In this document: positions 33,647 to 42,087 of the stretch, in pieces
How the letters are laid out: each line of letters opens with the position of its first letter
Position numbering within the stretch: the stretch's first letter is position 1
From: an uncultured bacterium
GTDB lineage: Bacteria > Vulcanimicrobiota > CADAWZ01
Reading direction: 5' to 3'
Assembly: GCA_949288455.1 (NCBI GenBank)
Contig: CASEKF010000066.1
Coordinates: 1-61,052, forward strand
DNA length: 61,052 nucleotides
Notes under the pieces: generated by a model
Database searches by the model: none
Told to the model about the DNA's origin: nothing
The model's input: only the letters and a program-made list of their open reading frames with translations
Made by a program: the position numbers and the translations under genes

Positions 33647-34318
33647 ATGAAGATTTATTACGGCGGACATTCTTCTTTTATGATTGAGAACGGAGAGTTT
33701 ACGGTTTTGATAGATCCTTTTATGCTTTCCGAAGATATGAAAAAAGCGTCTCCTTCGATTATTGCTCTTACTCATGGCCATGGAGATCATATTGGCAATG
33801 CCGCAGAGATATCGATAAAAAAGAAGGCTCCAATTTTGGCAGTTTTTGAGCTGGCTAATTATTTCGCGGAAAAAGGATGCGAAACTATTGACGGACATAT
33901 AGGAGGAAAAATTAAATTTGATTTCGGATACGTCAAGTTTGTAAACAGCCTTCATGGAAATTCTTCGCCTGAAGGCAGGTATACGGGCAATCCCTGCGGA
34001 TTCATAGTAGATATGAACGGTATTCGCGTATATCATGCCGGAGACACAGGTCTTTTTGGAGATATGGCTCTTATCGCGGAACAGACTCCGGTAGACGTAT
34101 TCCTTTGCCCCATAGGAGATAAATATACTATGGGCCCTGAGGACGCCTTAAAAGCCGTTTCTCTCGTTCGTCCCAAAGTTGTGGTTCCAATGCATTTTAA
34201 TACTTTTGACCTTATCGCTCAGGATGCCGAAGATTTTAAAGAGAAAGTCGAAGGCCTTGGCATAGGCGTTACGGCGGTAGTTATGTCTAAAGGAGACGTT
34301 CTAAATTATCCTATGTGA
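33647..34318 (+). CDS. UPF0173 metallo-beta-lactamase-fold hydrolase
   Basis: A 223-aa cytoplasmic hydrolase of the beta-lactamase-like fold. It matches the UPF0173 (YtkL) group: MKIYYGGHSSF start, THGHGDHIGN (metal-binding HxHxDH), HAGDTGLFGDM and PMHFNTFD. Each supplies a ligand for the two-metal site. Substrate is not established for this family. GCGAGGAG precedes the ATG. It is followed by the molybdenum hydroxylase genes after 55 bases and may share their transcript, though no functional link is known. Confidence 0.93.
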   Translation: MKIYYGGHSSFMIENGEFTVLIDPFMLSEDMKKASPSIIALTHGHGDHIGNAAEISIKKKAPILAVFELANYFAEKGCETIDGHIGGKIKFDFGYVKFVNSLHGNSSPEGRYTGNPCGFIVDMNGIRVYHAGDTGLFGDMALIAEQTPVDVFLCPIGDKYTMGPEDALKAVSLVRPKVVVPMHFNTFDLIAQDAEDFKEKVEGLGIGVTAVVMSKGDVLNYPM

Positions 34319-34373
34319 CGGAACATATACTTTTTTTAACTCTATAGGAACTTAAAGAGAAAGGTCTTAAAAT

Positions 34374-35204
34374 ATGCTTCACGGTTTTATGTATGTCGCT
34401 CCTTCTTCTAAAAAGGAATTACTTGAGTTGATCTCGGGAAAATCCGCCTCTTATAAAATATTGGCCGGAGGAACGGATTTGCTTGTAGATATTAGAGCCG
34501 GTAAAATTAGTCCGTCCTGCGTTATCGATATTAAAAAAATAGAAGCATTTAAAGAAATTAATTTTAGTTTAGAGGAAGGACTTATTATTGGCGCCTCCGT
34601 TACGCTTACCGAAATAACGGAAAACGGTTTCGTTAATTCGGATTTTGAAGTTTTGGCGAACGCAGCCGCTTCCATAGCTTCCAGACAGATAAGGAATAAA
34701 GCTACCGTAGCGGGAAATATCTGCACGGCCAGTCCTGCGGGAGATATGGCTCCCGCTTTATTAGCTCTTGACGCTCGCGTAAATGTGATATCCGTAAGAG
34801 GCAGGAGAACGGAACCTTTGTCTTCTTTTTATAAAGGCGTTAGAAAAACGGATTTGGCCGACGATGAAATTGTCGAGTCGATATCTGTGCCGAATAAATA
34901 TTCTGATTGGAAAGGCAAAGTTTTAAAGCTTAAACGTATTAAGGGACATGATCTTGCGCTTGTCAGCGCCGCTATGATTTCCGATTCCGACGTTATCAGG
35001 CTTGCCGCAGGTTCATGCGCTCCCGTTCCCGTTTTTTTGGGAGAATACAAAATTTCTTCCGACGTCGAACATATAGTTGATTCGGCTCTAAAATTGACGT
35101 CTCCTATAGACGATTTGAGAGCCGGGGCGGAATATCGGAAATTTATGCTTGGACAGTATATAAAAAGACTTGTTGAATATGCTAGAACTTCTGACGAGGA
35201 ATAA
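34374..35204 (+). CDS. Xanthine dehydrogenase-type FAD-binding subunit
   Basis: The middle, FAD-containing subunit of a three-subunit molybdenum hydroxylase (CoxM/XdhB type), 276 aa. The FAD-binding hallmarks are present: LAGGTDLLVDIRAGK, and IASRQIRNKATVAGNICTAS followed by PAGDMAPALLALDA. It transfers electrons from the iron-sulfur subunit to NAD or another acceptor. The stop codon TAA at 35202-35204 touches the ATG of the next gene, and GAGGA at the gene end serves as its ribosome binding site. The subunits are encoded in the order FAD, 2Fe-2S, molybdenum. I leave the gene symbols empty because the substrate (xanthine, nicotinate or other) is not known. Confidence 0.9.
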   Translation: MLHGFMYVAPSSKKELLELISGKSASYKILAGGTDLLVDIRAGKISPSCVIDIKKIEAFKEINFSLEEGLIIGASVTLTEITENGFVNSDFEVLANAAASIASRQIRNKATVAGNICTASPAGDMAPALLALDARVNVISVRGRRTEPLSSFYKGVRKTDLADDEIVESISVPNKYSDWKGKVLKLKRIKGHDLALVSAAMISDSDVIRLAAGSCAPVPVFLGEYKISSDVEHIVDSALKLTSPIDDLRAGAEYRKFMLGQYIKRLVEYARTSDEE

Positions 35205-35693
35205 ATGGTTATGAAAATTAAGGTAACTGTGAACAATATATTATACGAACGCGAGATAGAGCCTAATATGACTTTACTGCGTTTTTTGCGAAACGAATTG
35301 GGATTTACGGGAGTTAAAGAAGGTTGCGGAGCTGGAGAATGCGGAGCTTGTACCGTTATTATGAACGGCAGGACAGTAAATTCTTGCATCACTTTGGCGG
35401 CTGAGGCCGACGGTTCTGAGATTGAGACAATTGAAGGCGAAGTTAAGGACGGAAAGCTTTCGGGATTGCAAGAATGTCTGAATAAACATCATGCCGTGCA
35501 GTGCGGTTTTTGTACTCCAGGAATGGTTATGATTTTAAAGGAATTCCTTCTTGAAAATCCTTCGCCTACGGAAGAGGAGGTATATGCCGCCATCGAAGGC
35601 AATTTTTGCAGATGTACTGGATATAAGCAGATAGTCGAAGCCGTAATGGATTATACGGCCGGCAAAATCGGAGACGAATTGAAATATGAATGA
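35205..35693 (+). CDS. Xanthine dehydrogenase-type 2Fe-2S subunit
   Basis: The small electron-transfer subunit, 162 aa. It has both clusters of the family: the plant-type 2Fe-2S site GCGAGECGACTV with a later SC, and the all-helical site CGFCTPGM plus GNFCRCTGY. It passes electrons from the molybdenum centre to the FAD subunit. The start could be ATG 35205 or ATG 35211 (MKIKV); both are in frame. The stop TGA at 35691-35693 overlaps the start of the large subunit by eight bases, so the three genes are translated together. Confidence 0.96.
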   Translation: MVMKIKVTVNNILYEREIEPNMTLLRFLRNELGFTGVKEGCGAGECGACTVIMNGRTVNSCITLAAEADGSEIETIEGEVKDGKLSGLQECLNKHHAVQCGFCTPGMVMILKEFLLENPSPTEEEVYAAIEGNFCRCTGYKQIVEAVMDYTAGKIGDELKYE

Positions 35694-38046
35694 AAACGCA
35701 GAGAAAAATTCTTTAAAATATGTGGGTAAAAACGCCGTTAGAGTCGATGCTTTCGAAAAATTGACCGGCTCGGCCGTTTATACGGGAGATTTGATTTTTC
35801 CGGGTATGTTGTATGCTAAAGTTAAGAAGAGTCCTTATGCCAGGGCAAAAATTTTATCTATAGATACGTCTAAGGCTGAAGCGGCTCCCGGGGTGCATGC
35901 CGTGCTCATAGGAGAAGAACTCAATTACAGGTTGGGTTTGTATTTGGTAGACAAGTATATTTTAGCTCGCGGCTGCGTCAGACATTTCGGAGAAGCCGTA
36001 GCCGCCGTGGCAGCTGACAGCGAAGCCGCCGCTCAGGCTGCCGTAGATCTTATCGAAGTTAACTACGAGCCTTTAGAGCCTGTTTTAGATCCGGTAAAAG
36101 CTTTAGAGCAGGATTCTCCTCTTGTTCATCCCGATCTTGCCGATTATAGTTTTGTCGAGGCTTGTTTTACTCCTGTCCCCGGAACTAATATAGCCAATCA
36201 TACGAAGCTTAGAAAGGGCGACGTTGAAAAGGGTTTTGCGAGATCTGATTATATAGTCGAACGGCGTTATACAAATCCAAGCGTTCAGCATGTGCCTATG
36301 GAAACTCATGCGGCCGTCGGAGTATGGGGCGCCGGAGATCGTTTGAAAGTTTGGACGTCGGCTCAATCTCCTTTTACCGTAAGAAATCTTTTGGCTTATG
36401 CTTTTAAGATTCCCCACGCGTCTATTCAGGTTCATATACCGTACGTAGGCGGGGGATTCGGAGGCAAAGCCGGGATCGGGATTGAGCCTTTAGCGCTTGC
36501 GCTCTCTAAAAAAGCCGGAGGCAGACCGGTTAGATTCGTCGCCACCAGAGAGGAAGAATTTTCTATGCTTCCTTGTAGGAGCGGATTAACGTACGATATT
36601 AAAACGGGCTTGTCCAAGTCCGGGAAAATTATCGCTCAGAAAATGACTATGTATTGGGATTCGGGAGCTTACGCAGACTATGCCGTAAACGTCACTCGTT
36701 CTTCCGGATATTCCGCTTCAGGACCCTATGAGATCCCGAACGCCTGGATCGACGCTTATACGATTTATACAAATAAACCTTTTGCCACCGCATACCGGGG
36801 CTTTGGTCATGTGGAATTTTCTTGGGGCATAGAAAGGCATATGGATTTAGCCGCAGAAACCGTGGGGATGGATCCTTTGGAATTTAGAAAATTAAACGCC
36901 TTAAAACCGGGATCTGTAACGCTTACGGGAGAAATTGTTACTGCAAATACCGGAAACGTCGTTAAATGCCTTGAAACTGCGGCTAAAGCGATTGGATACG
37001 GAGGGTTAACTGAGGAAGAAAAGAAAAGAGAAGAGTCGACTAAAAGAAAAATAGCTAAGTCCGTAGCCGCTCTGCATAAAGCTCCCGCGATGCCGTCTTA
37101 TACTTCTACGGCCGTAACGCTAAGGATGAATGAGGACGGCAGCGTAACGGCTAATTTTACGCTTACCGAAATCGGAGCGGGGACTTATACTTCAATAGCT
37201 CAAATATTAGCGGAAGAATTGAGATTCCCTATTGAAAAGATAAAAGTCGTAATTGAGAGCGATACGGATCATGATCCTTACGATTGGCAGACAGTAGCTT
37301 CCAAAGGACTTATTTTAACCGGAAACGCCGCTATTCTTGCCGCAAGAGATCTTTTGAAACAGGCTTACGATACGGCTTCCAGAGTTCTTAGAGCAAGTTT
37401 GGAAGATCTAGATCACGACTCGGAGAAAATTTTTATAAAACGCAGCCGCGAAAAAAGCGTCTCTTTTAGTTCTTTAGCCGTAGGATACGCTTATCCCGAC
37501 GGACAGGGAATAGGAGGGCCTCTCATTGGAGTAGGCAGATATACGGCTCAGGGACTTACTAACCTTGACAAAGAAACGGGACAGGGCAAACCTGCTCTGG
37601 CATGGACTTATGGAGCTCATGGAATAGTAGTAGAGGTAGATCCTGAAACGGGAGAATACGATATATTAAAAGTAGCTTCTGCGTTTGACGTTGGCAGGGT
37701 TATTAATCCTCAGGCCGTTAGAGGGCAGGCTATAGGAGGAATTCTTCAGGGGCTTGGCACGGCTATGTGCGAAGGATATATATATAATTCCGAAGGAGTA
37801 ATGTTAAACGCCGGATTTACGGACAATAAAATTCCCACTTCACAAGACCTTCCGAAAAATATTGAGGTTTACGCCATAGAAACCCCTCAGATCGACGGGC
37901 CTTTTGGAGCCAGAGGAGTCGGAGAACATTCTATGATCGGCATATGCGGCGCTTTGGGAAACGCCATAAAAAACGCATGCGGCGCAGAGCTTACTCATAT
38001 GCCTATTCGCTTCGAAGACGTATGGAAAGCTTTACGGAGGCGTTAA
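35686..38046 (+). CDS. Xanthine dehydrogenase-type molybdenum-binding subunit
   Basis: The 786-aa catalytic subunit that carries the molybdenum cofactor and hydroxylates a purine or other aromatic ring with water as the oxygen source. Characteristic stretches are LTGSAVYTGDL, YVGGGFGGKAG (cofactor loop), YRGFGHVE and RGVGEHSMIG with the catalytic Glu. The missing neighbours are the cofactor-insertion (XdhC/MocA) genes. Bases from about 37028 to the stop were copied into a downstream tandem duplication, and that copy is now a relic at 40461-40905. This intact copy is the ancestral one because its upstream genes are continuous. No terminator was seen behind it. Confidence 0.94.
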   Translation: MNENAEKNSLKYVGKNAVRVDAFEKLTGSAVYTGDLIFPGMLYAKVKKSPYARAKILSIDTSKAEAAPGVHAVLIGEELNYRLGLYLVDKYILARGCVRHFGEAVAAVAADSEAAAQAAVDLIEVNYEPLEPVLDPVKALEQDSPLVHPDLADYSFVEACFTPVPGTNIANHTKLRKGDVEKGFARSDYIVERRYTNPSVQHVPMETHAAVGVWGAGDRLKVWTSAQSPFTVRNLLAYAFKIPHASIQVHIPYVGGGFGGKAGIGIEPLALALSKKAGGRPVRFVATREEEFSMLPCRSGLTYDIKTGLSKSGKIIAQKMTMYWDSGAYADYAVNVTRSSGYSASGPYEIPNAWIDAYTIYTNKPFATAYRGFGHVEFSWGIERHMDLAAETVGMDPLEFRKLNALKPGSVTLTGEIVTANTGNVVKCLETAAKAIGYGGLTEEEKKREESTKRKIAKSVAALHKAPAMPSYTSTAVTLRMNEDGSVTANFTLTEIGAGTYTSIAQILAEELRFPIEKIKVVIESDTDHDPYDWQTVASKGLILTGNAAILAARDLLKQAYDTASRVLRASLEDLDHDSEKIFIKRSREKSVSFSSLAVGYAYPDGQGIGGPLIGVGRYTAQGLTNLDKETGQGKPALAWTYGAHGIVVEVDPETGEYDILKVASAFDVGRVINPQAVRGQAIGGILQGLGTAMCEGYIYNSEGVMLNAGFTDNKIPTSQDLPKNIEVYAIETPQIDGPFGARGVGEHSMIGICGALGNAIKNACGAELTHMPIRFEDVWKALRRR

Positions 38047-38244
38047 ACATCGCTTTTTATCGGATATCTTTTGAGTTTATCGAATAAAATAACAAATTTT
38101 TCTAAAACGTAAGATTTTTATAGAAAGATACTACCGCATTGTAAGAGATATTTAAAATAATGTTAATAATCGTATAGTAATATAAAAGCGTAATAGAAAT
38201 TAACCTGAAACGGTTTACAGCAATAAAAATTTAGGAGGCCGCTT

Positions 38245-39102
38245 ATGAAAAAACTTTTGACTTTGACTCTCGCAGGAATATGCGCATTAGCGTTTGCGGC
38301 GACAGTCGACGCAGCTACGACTTCCAGAGTTACCACTCCGTCTAAAACCATAAATCGTATAGTAAATCCGACGGTTGTGACGATTGAAGACGTAAGGCTG
38401 GCTGATCGCAGTTTTACGTCCGGTAACGTTAGCCATTCTTGGACAGAGTCTTGGATTGTAACCGGAGTTACGACTTATTTTGCTGAAGTTTCTTCGACTC
38501 CAGTAACTTACAGTATGGTCGACGGAGTTCTTACCGCTTCTTCGGAAACTACCGTTACTCAGAACAGCGCAAGAACTGACACTAGATATACTCAAACGGT
38601 TCATGATTTAGATCCTCTGGTTTTAGACATTCATCAGACCGGAAAAATAACGACCGCTAAGAACGAATGGCTTCCGCATGCTCCTGAATTTTACGGAGAA
38701 TATGCTTCTACGTTCGATTTTACCGGAGACGGAATCCCGGATCAGACTGAATGGCTTTCAGAAAATCCCGGCGCTTTCCTTTGCATGCCTCAGAACGGAC
38801 AAATAACCGGTGTTGCCGAACTTTTCGGGAATCTCGGAGGATATGCCAACGGTTTTGATAAATTGGCAACTCTTTGCGATTTAGACGGCAACGGCGTAGT
38901 GGAAGGCGAAGAGCTCAGCGGAATAATGCTTTGGATAGATTCCAACAGAAACGGAGTTTCAGATCCGGGAGAGCTTCATACTCTCGAATCTTACGGTATA
39001 ACCAAACTTTATACGGATCAGGAAAATTTTGTCGGCAAATATGAAACTTCGGACGGTTCCGTTCATACTATGTGGGCTTGGTGGCCTACCGTTAAGCAAT
39101 AA
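38245..39102 (+). CDS. Secreted EF-hand-like calcium-binding protein, copy 1
   Basis: A 285-aa exported protein. The signal peptide is MKKLLTLTLAGICALAFAAT, with cleavage near VDA. A variable region (about 35-110) rich in Thr and Ser is followed by a strongly conserved C-terminal domain with three acidic loops of the EF-hand/thrombospondin-repeat type: DFTGDGIPDQTEW, DLDGNGVVEGEEL and DSNRNGVSDPGEL. These predict calcium binding and Ca-dependent folding outside the cell. AGGAGG is upstream of the ATG. A hairpin separates it from the propeller-like gene downstream, with which it forms a pair; both are repeated at 41075-43245. Function unknown. Confidence 0.8.
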   Translation: MKKLLTLTLAGICALAFAATVDAATTSRVTTPSKTINRIVNPTVVTIEDVRLADRSFTSGNVSHSWTESWIVTGVTTYFAEVSSTPVTYSMVDGVLTASSETTVTQNSARTDTRYTQTVHDLDPLVLDIHQTGKITTAKNEWLPHAPEFYGEYASTFDFTGDGIPDQTEWLSENPGAFLCMPQNGQITGVAELFGNLGGYANGFDKLATLCDLDGNGVVEGEELSGIMLWIDSNRNGVSDPGELHTLESYGITKLYTDQENFVGKYETSDGSVHTMWAWWPTVKQ

Positions 39103-39127
39103 GTCGAATTTTTAGCTTAAAATAGAG

Positions 39128-39175
39128 AATTAGGGAGGAAATTTGCTTCTAATTATAAAAATTTCCTCCCTAATT
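39128..39175 (+). terminator. Conserved intergenic hairpin, copy 1
   Basis: A perfect 17-bp stem, AATTAGGGAGGAAATTT (39128-39144) with AAATTTCCTCCCTAATT (39159-39175), and a 14-base loop. The same stem with a different loop occurs at 42003-42057 in the second copy. It probably attenuates transcription into the next gene. The stem buries a Shine-Dalgarno-like AGGGAGGA. Confidence 0.65.
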
Positions 39176-39205
39176 ATTTTATATTACATTAAAGGAGAAT
39201 TTTAC

Positions 39206-40366
39206 GTGAAGATTAGATTGAGAACTTTAATTTTTTTGGTTTTCTTATCCTTATGTTTTTCGGGTTTTTCCGACGCTAAAGTAGTTTCTAAAGGCAAAGT
39301 TTCAAAGGGACAGCTTTCCAAAACGTTTGGAGACGCTCTTTTAAATATGAATTTTTTGCGTATATCTAGTGAATCCGGCGACGTATTTATGCTTACTAGA
39401 GATTCTAAAAGCAGAACCAGAGATTTAGGCTGGGTTCTTTATAATCCCGTAAATAATAAAGTTATTAAGAAAGGTTTATGTCCTTTTAAATTTGAGAATA
39501 AACAAGTAGCCGTTAGCCCTAACGCTAAATATGCCGCAGCGTTTAGCCGTCATCCCGCCTCTCTTTATATCTTAAACATTGAGACCGGCGAATGGAAAAA
39601 CGTATATGATAACCCTCCTTCCGATAAGAGCGGCCTTTCAATTTTCGAACTTTTAGGCGGCTCTTCAACTCAGGATTCTCCTCTTGTTTTTGTAGATGAC
39701 GACACTGTCGCCTCAATATTTCATGACATGAAATATGCCGAGGGCGAAAAAACTACAGTAGATTTAGTTTCGGTTTTTTATAAAATATCTGAAGGTAAAC
39801 TTTATAAAAGCTTAAGTTATAAAGCTTTTATAGAAGGCGGAGAAAAAGCCGTTATAGCTTCCGGAGTTCATTTAGAAGGCGGTTCGTCTTTAAGCGGCGT
39901 AGATTTTCTCGGTTTTAAATCTTTTATTTATGTTCTTAAATCCGGAGAGAAATCTTTTTTGATAAAAGCCGAAGAAGGCAGGGAGTTTAAGCTTATTGAC
40001 AGCATTGCCGGAGATATCGAATATTTGGGAAACAGAACCGAAGACGGAGCGATAGTATATAATTGCATACCGACTTCTCAGAATAAGGATAATAACTATT
40101 ACAGGGAACTTAAAGCTTACGTCAACGGCAAAATTTTGACAATATCTTCAGGACGAATTTTTGGAGCTTTAGTTTCATGCTATAATCGTTATATTTTAGT
40201 AAATCTGAGCGACAGCGGACGACGTTACGTAATAGATTTATTGAAAGACGGCAAAACTGAGAATTTAACGTCAATATCGAAGTTTATGATATTTCATTTG
40301 GGAGATAAGAAAAATATTTTGTATTTAACTGATGATCGCGAAGTTCAGTGGTTTGTATTCGAATAA
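39206..40366 (+). CDS. Secreted propeller-like protein, copy 1
   Basis: A 386-aa exported protein beginning at GTG 39206, where AAAGGAG lies upstream. The upstream part of the open frame (39143-39205) runs through the intergenic hairpin and is not coding. The signal peptide is VKIRLRTLIFLVFLSLCF, ending FSDA. The mature protein repeats short beta units such as MLTRDSKSRTRDLGW, VSPNAKYAAAF and LVNLSDSGRRYVIDL, as in WD40/TolB-like propellers, though no family could be named. A strong terminator follows. Its copy at 42088-43245 is highly similar throughout. Confidence 0.7.
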   Translation: MKIRLRTLIFLVFLSLCFSGFSDAKVVSKGKVSKGQLSKTFGDALLNMNFLRISSESGDVFMLTRDSKSRTRDLGWVLYNPVNNKVIKKGLCPFKFENKQVAVSPNAKYAAAFSRHPASLYILNIETGEWKNVYDNPPSDKSGLSIFELLGGSSTQDSPLVFVDDDTVASIFHDMKYAEGEKTTVDLVSVFYKISEGKLYKSLSYKAFIEGGEKAVIASGVHLEGGSSLSGVDFLGFKSFIYVLKSGEKSFLIKAEEGREFKLIDSIAGDIEYLGNRTEDGAIVYNCIPTSQNKDNNYYRELKAYVNGKILTISSGRIFGALVSCYNRYILVNLSDSGRRYVIDLLKDGKTENLTSISKFMIFHLGDKKNILYLTDDREVQWFVFE

Positions 40367-40381
40367 TTTTTACTTCGTCTG

Positions 40382-40417
40382 AGCGGCGTAACTATATATA
40401 GTTACGCCGCTTTTTTG
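40382..40417 (+). terminator. Terminator of the propeller-like gene, copy 1
   Basis: A 30-base perfect palindrome (AGCGGCGTAACTATA / TATAGTTACGCCGCT) followed by TTTTTT. Confidence 0.9.
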
Positions 40418-40460
40418 TTTTGTTCTATTTTAAATGTTAAGCTATAGCTTATGATTATTT

Positions 40461-40905
40461 GAGAAGAAAAAAAAATGAGAATAGCTAACCAAGTCTAGCT
40501 CTTCGCAATAAAGCTTGCGCAATGCCGTTTTATACTGTTAATTACTAAGGACGAATGAGTACGACAGCGCAACGGCTAATTTTACGCTTACTGAAGATAG
40601 TGATCTTGATTCTTGAAAACTCTTCATAAAGCGACAGTCGCGAATAAAGCGTTTATTTTAGTTTTTTAGGCGCGTATAATGCTTATATCTATCCGTACAG
40701 GGAATATAGGCGCACGTTTATATATGGAAGGTTTAGAGACTTACTGACTTTGACAGAGAAACTCTACAGAGTAAGCCTGCTTTTGCGTGAACTTATAGGG
40801 TTAATGGCATAATAGATTGTTAGAGACAGATATTGAAACAGCGTAATAGGATATATTAGAAATAGCTTCGGAGTTATATTTCTGTTTTTGTTTAATACCC
40901 TTGTA
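40461..40905 (+). pseudogene. Relic of the molybdenum-subunit gene 3' part
   Basis: No open frame is left, but the DNA aligns to the intact subunit gene in several blocks. 40545-40595 matches 37120-37170 with few mismatches (ACGGCTAATTTTACGCTTAC is shared). 40631-40690 matches 37441-37500, 40735-40800 matches 37550-37615, and 40850-40870 matches 37660-37680. About 230 bases are lost between the first two blocks and about 360 after the last. It arose by tandem duplication and has lost selection, unlike the two genes copied with it. Confidence 0.85.
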
Positions 40906-41074
40906 AGTTATTACATGAAGATAAAATATCTTTTTAATAAGTAATATTTTATAGAAAGATACTGCCGCATTGTAAAAGATAGTTAAAGTAATGTTAATAA
41001 GTTTATAGTAATATAAAAACGTGGTAGAAATTAAACTGGAACGGTTTATAACAATAAAATTTAGGAGGTCGCTT

Positions 41075-41983
41075 ATGAAAAAACTTTTGACTTTGACTAT
41101 CGCCGGTATTTGCGCTTTCGCGTTTGCGGCGACAGTCGACGCAGCTACTACTTCCAGAATTACCGCTCCGTCTAAAAACATAAAATATGTCGAAAATCCA
41201 ACGGTTGTGACGGTTGAAGTGAGTGGTTCTAACAGCAATTTGATGTTTTTCTCTACAGGTTTAGAGGATGACTTTAATTTCTATAATAATTCGTCTTTAC
41301 TCCTTCTTGAAAGGGGAGAGACGAATTATTCTGCTGAAATTTCTTCGACTTCTGTAGAATACACTTTGGTGGACGGAGTTCTTACCGCTTCTTCGGAAAT
41401 TACCGTTATTCAGAACAGCGATAGAACTGATATGGCAATGCCAAATCCGCCGCCTGACCCCGGCGGTAACGGTGGCGGCGGCGGTGAGCCGCTGGTTCTA
41501 GACATCCATCAAACCGGCAAGATAACGACCGCTAAAAACGAATGGCTTCCGCATTTTCCTGAATTTTACGGAGAATATGCTTCTACGTTCGATTTTACCG
41601 GAGACGGTATCCCGGATCAGACTGAATGGCTTTCCGAAAATCCAGGAGCTTTACTTTGCATGCCTCAGAACGGGAAAATAACCGGAGTTACCGAACTTTT
41701 CGGCAATCTAGGAGGATATGCCAATGGTTTTGATAAGTTGTCTACTCTTTACGATGTAGACGGCAACGGTATAGTGGAAGGCGAAGAGCTCAGCGGAATA
41801 ATGCTTTGGATTGATTCAAACAGGAACGGAGTTTTAGATCCCGGAGAACTTCATACGCTGGAATCTTACGATATAACCAAAATTTATACGGATCATGAAA
41901 ATTTTGTCGGCAAATATGAAACTTCGGACGGCTCCGTTCATACTATGTGGGCTTGGTGGCCCAGCATAAAACAGAAGTTTTAA
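41075..41983 (+). CDS. Secreted EF-hand-like calcium-binding protein, copy 2
   Basis: A 302-aa paralogue of the gene at 38245. The signal peptide is almost identical (MKKLLTLTIAGICAFAFAAT). The three loops are DFTGDGIPDQTEW, DVDGNGIVEGEEL and DSNRNGVLDPGEL, and the C-terminal 170 residues are nearly the same. The middle part differs strongly and has gained a Pro/Gly linker (PNPPPDPGGNGGGGG) in a locally GC-rich stretch. I set the start at ATG 41075 after AGGAGG at 41063-41068; the frame is open upstream to 41021. The upstream 140 bases also match copy 1, so both copies keep the same promoter region. Confidence 0.8.
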   Translation: MKKLLTLTIAGICAFAFAATVDAATTSRITAPSKNIKYVENPTVVTVEVSGSNSNLMFFSTGLEDDFNFYNNSSLLLLERGETNYSAEISSTSVEYTLVDGVLTASSEITVIQNSDRTDMAMPNPPPDPGGNGGGGGEPLVLDIHQTGKITTAKNEWLPHFPEFYGEYASTFDFTGDGIPDQTEWLSENPGALLCMPQNGKITGVTELFGNLGGYANGFDKLSTLYDVDGNGIVEGEELSGIMLWIDSNRNGVLDPGELHTLESYDITKIYTDHENFVGKYETSDGSVHTMWAWWPSIKQKF

Positions 41984-42002
41984 ATTTAAGGTTTAGTTTT
42001 AA

Positions 42003-42057
42003 AAATAATTAGGGAGGAAATTTTCAGAGTAAAAATATAAATTTCCTCCCTAATTAT
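42003..42057 (+). terminator. Conserved intergenic hairpin, copy 2
   Basis: The stem AATTAGGGAGGAAATTT with AAATTTCCTCCCTAATT is identical to copy 1 and extends a few more pairs on the outside. The loop sequence differs from copy 1, so the stem has been kept while the loop drifted. Confidence 0.65.
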
Positions 42058-42087
42058 TGTATATTACGATTTAAAGGAGAATTTTAC

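Larger units (their letters stand above)
37028..40460 (+). repeat. Left copy of a tandem segmental duplication
   Basis: The unit is about 3433 bases, from inside the molybdenum-subunit gene (37028) through the EF-hand gene, the propeller-like gene and its terminator, to GCTATAGCTTATGATTATTTG at 40441-40461. Its right copy begins at 40461. Anchors: 37120-37170 pairs with 40545-40595 and 37660-37668 pairs with 40850-40858, with small losses between. Confidence 0.9.
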
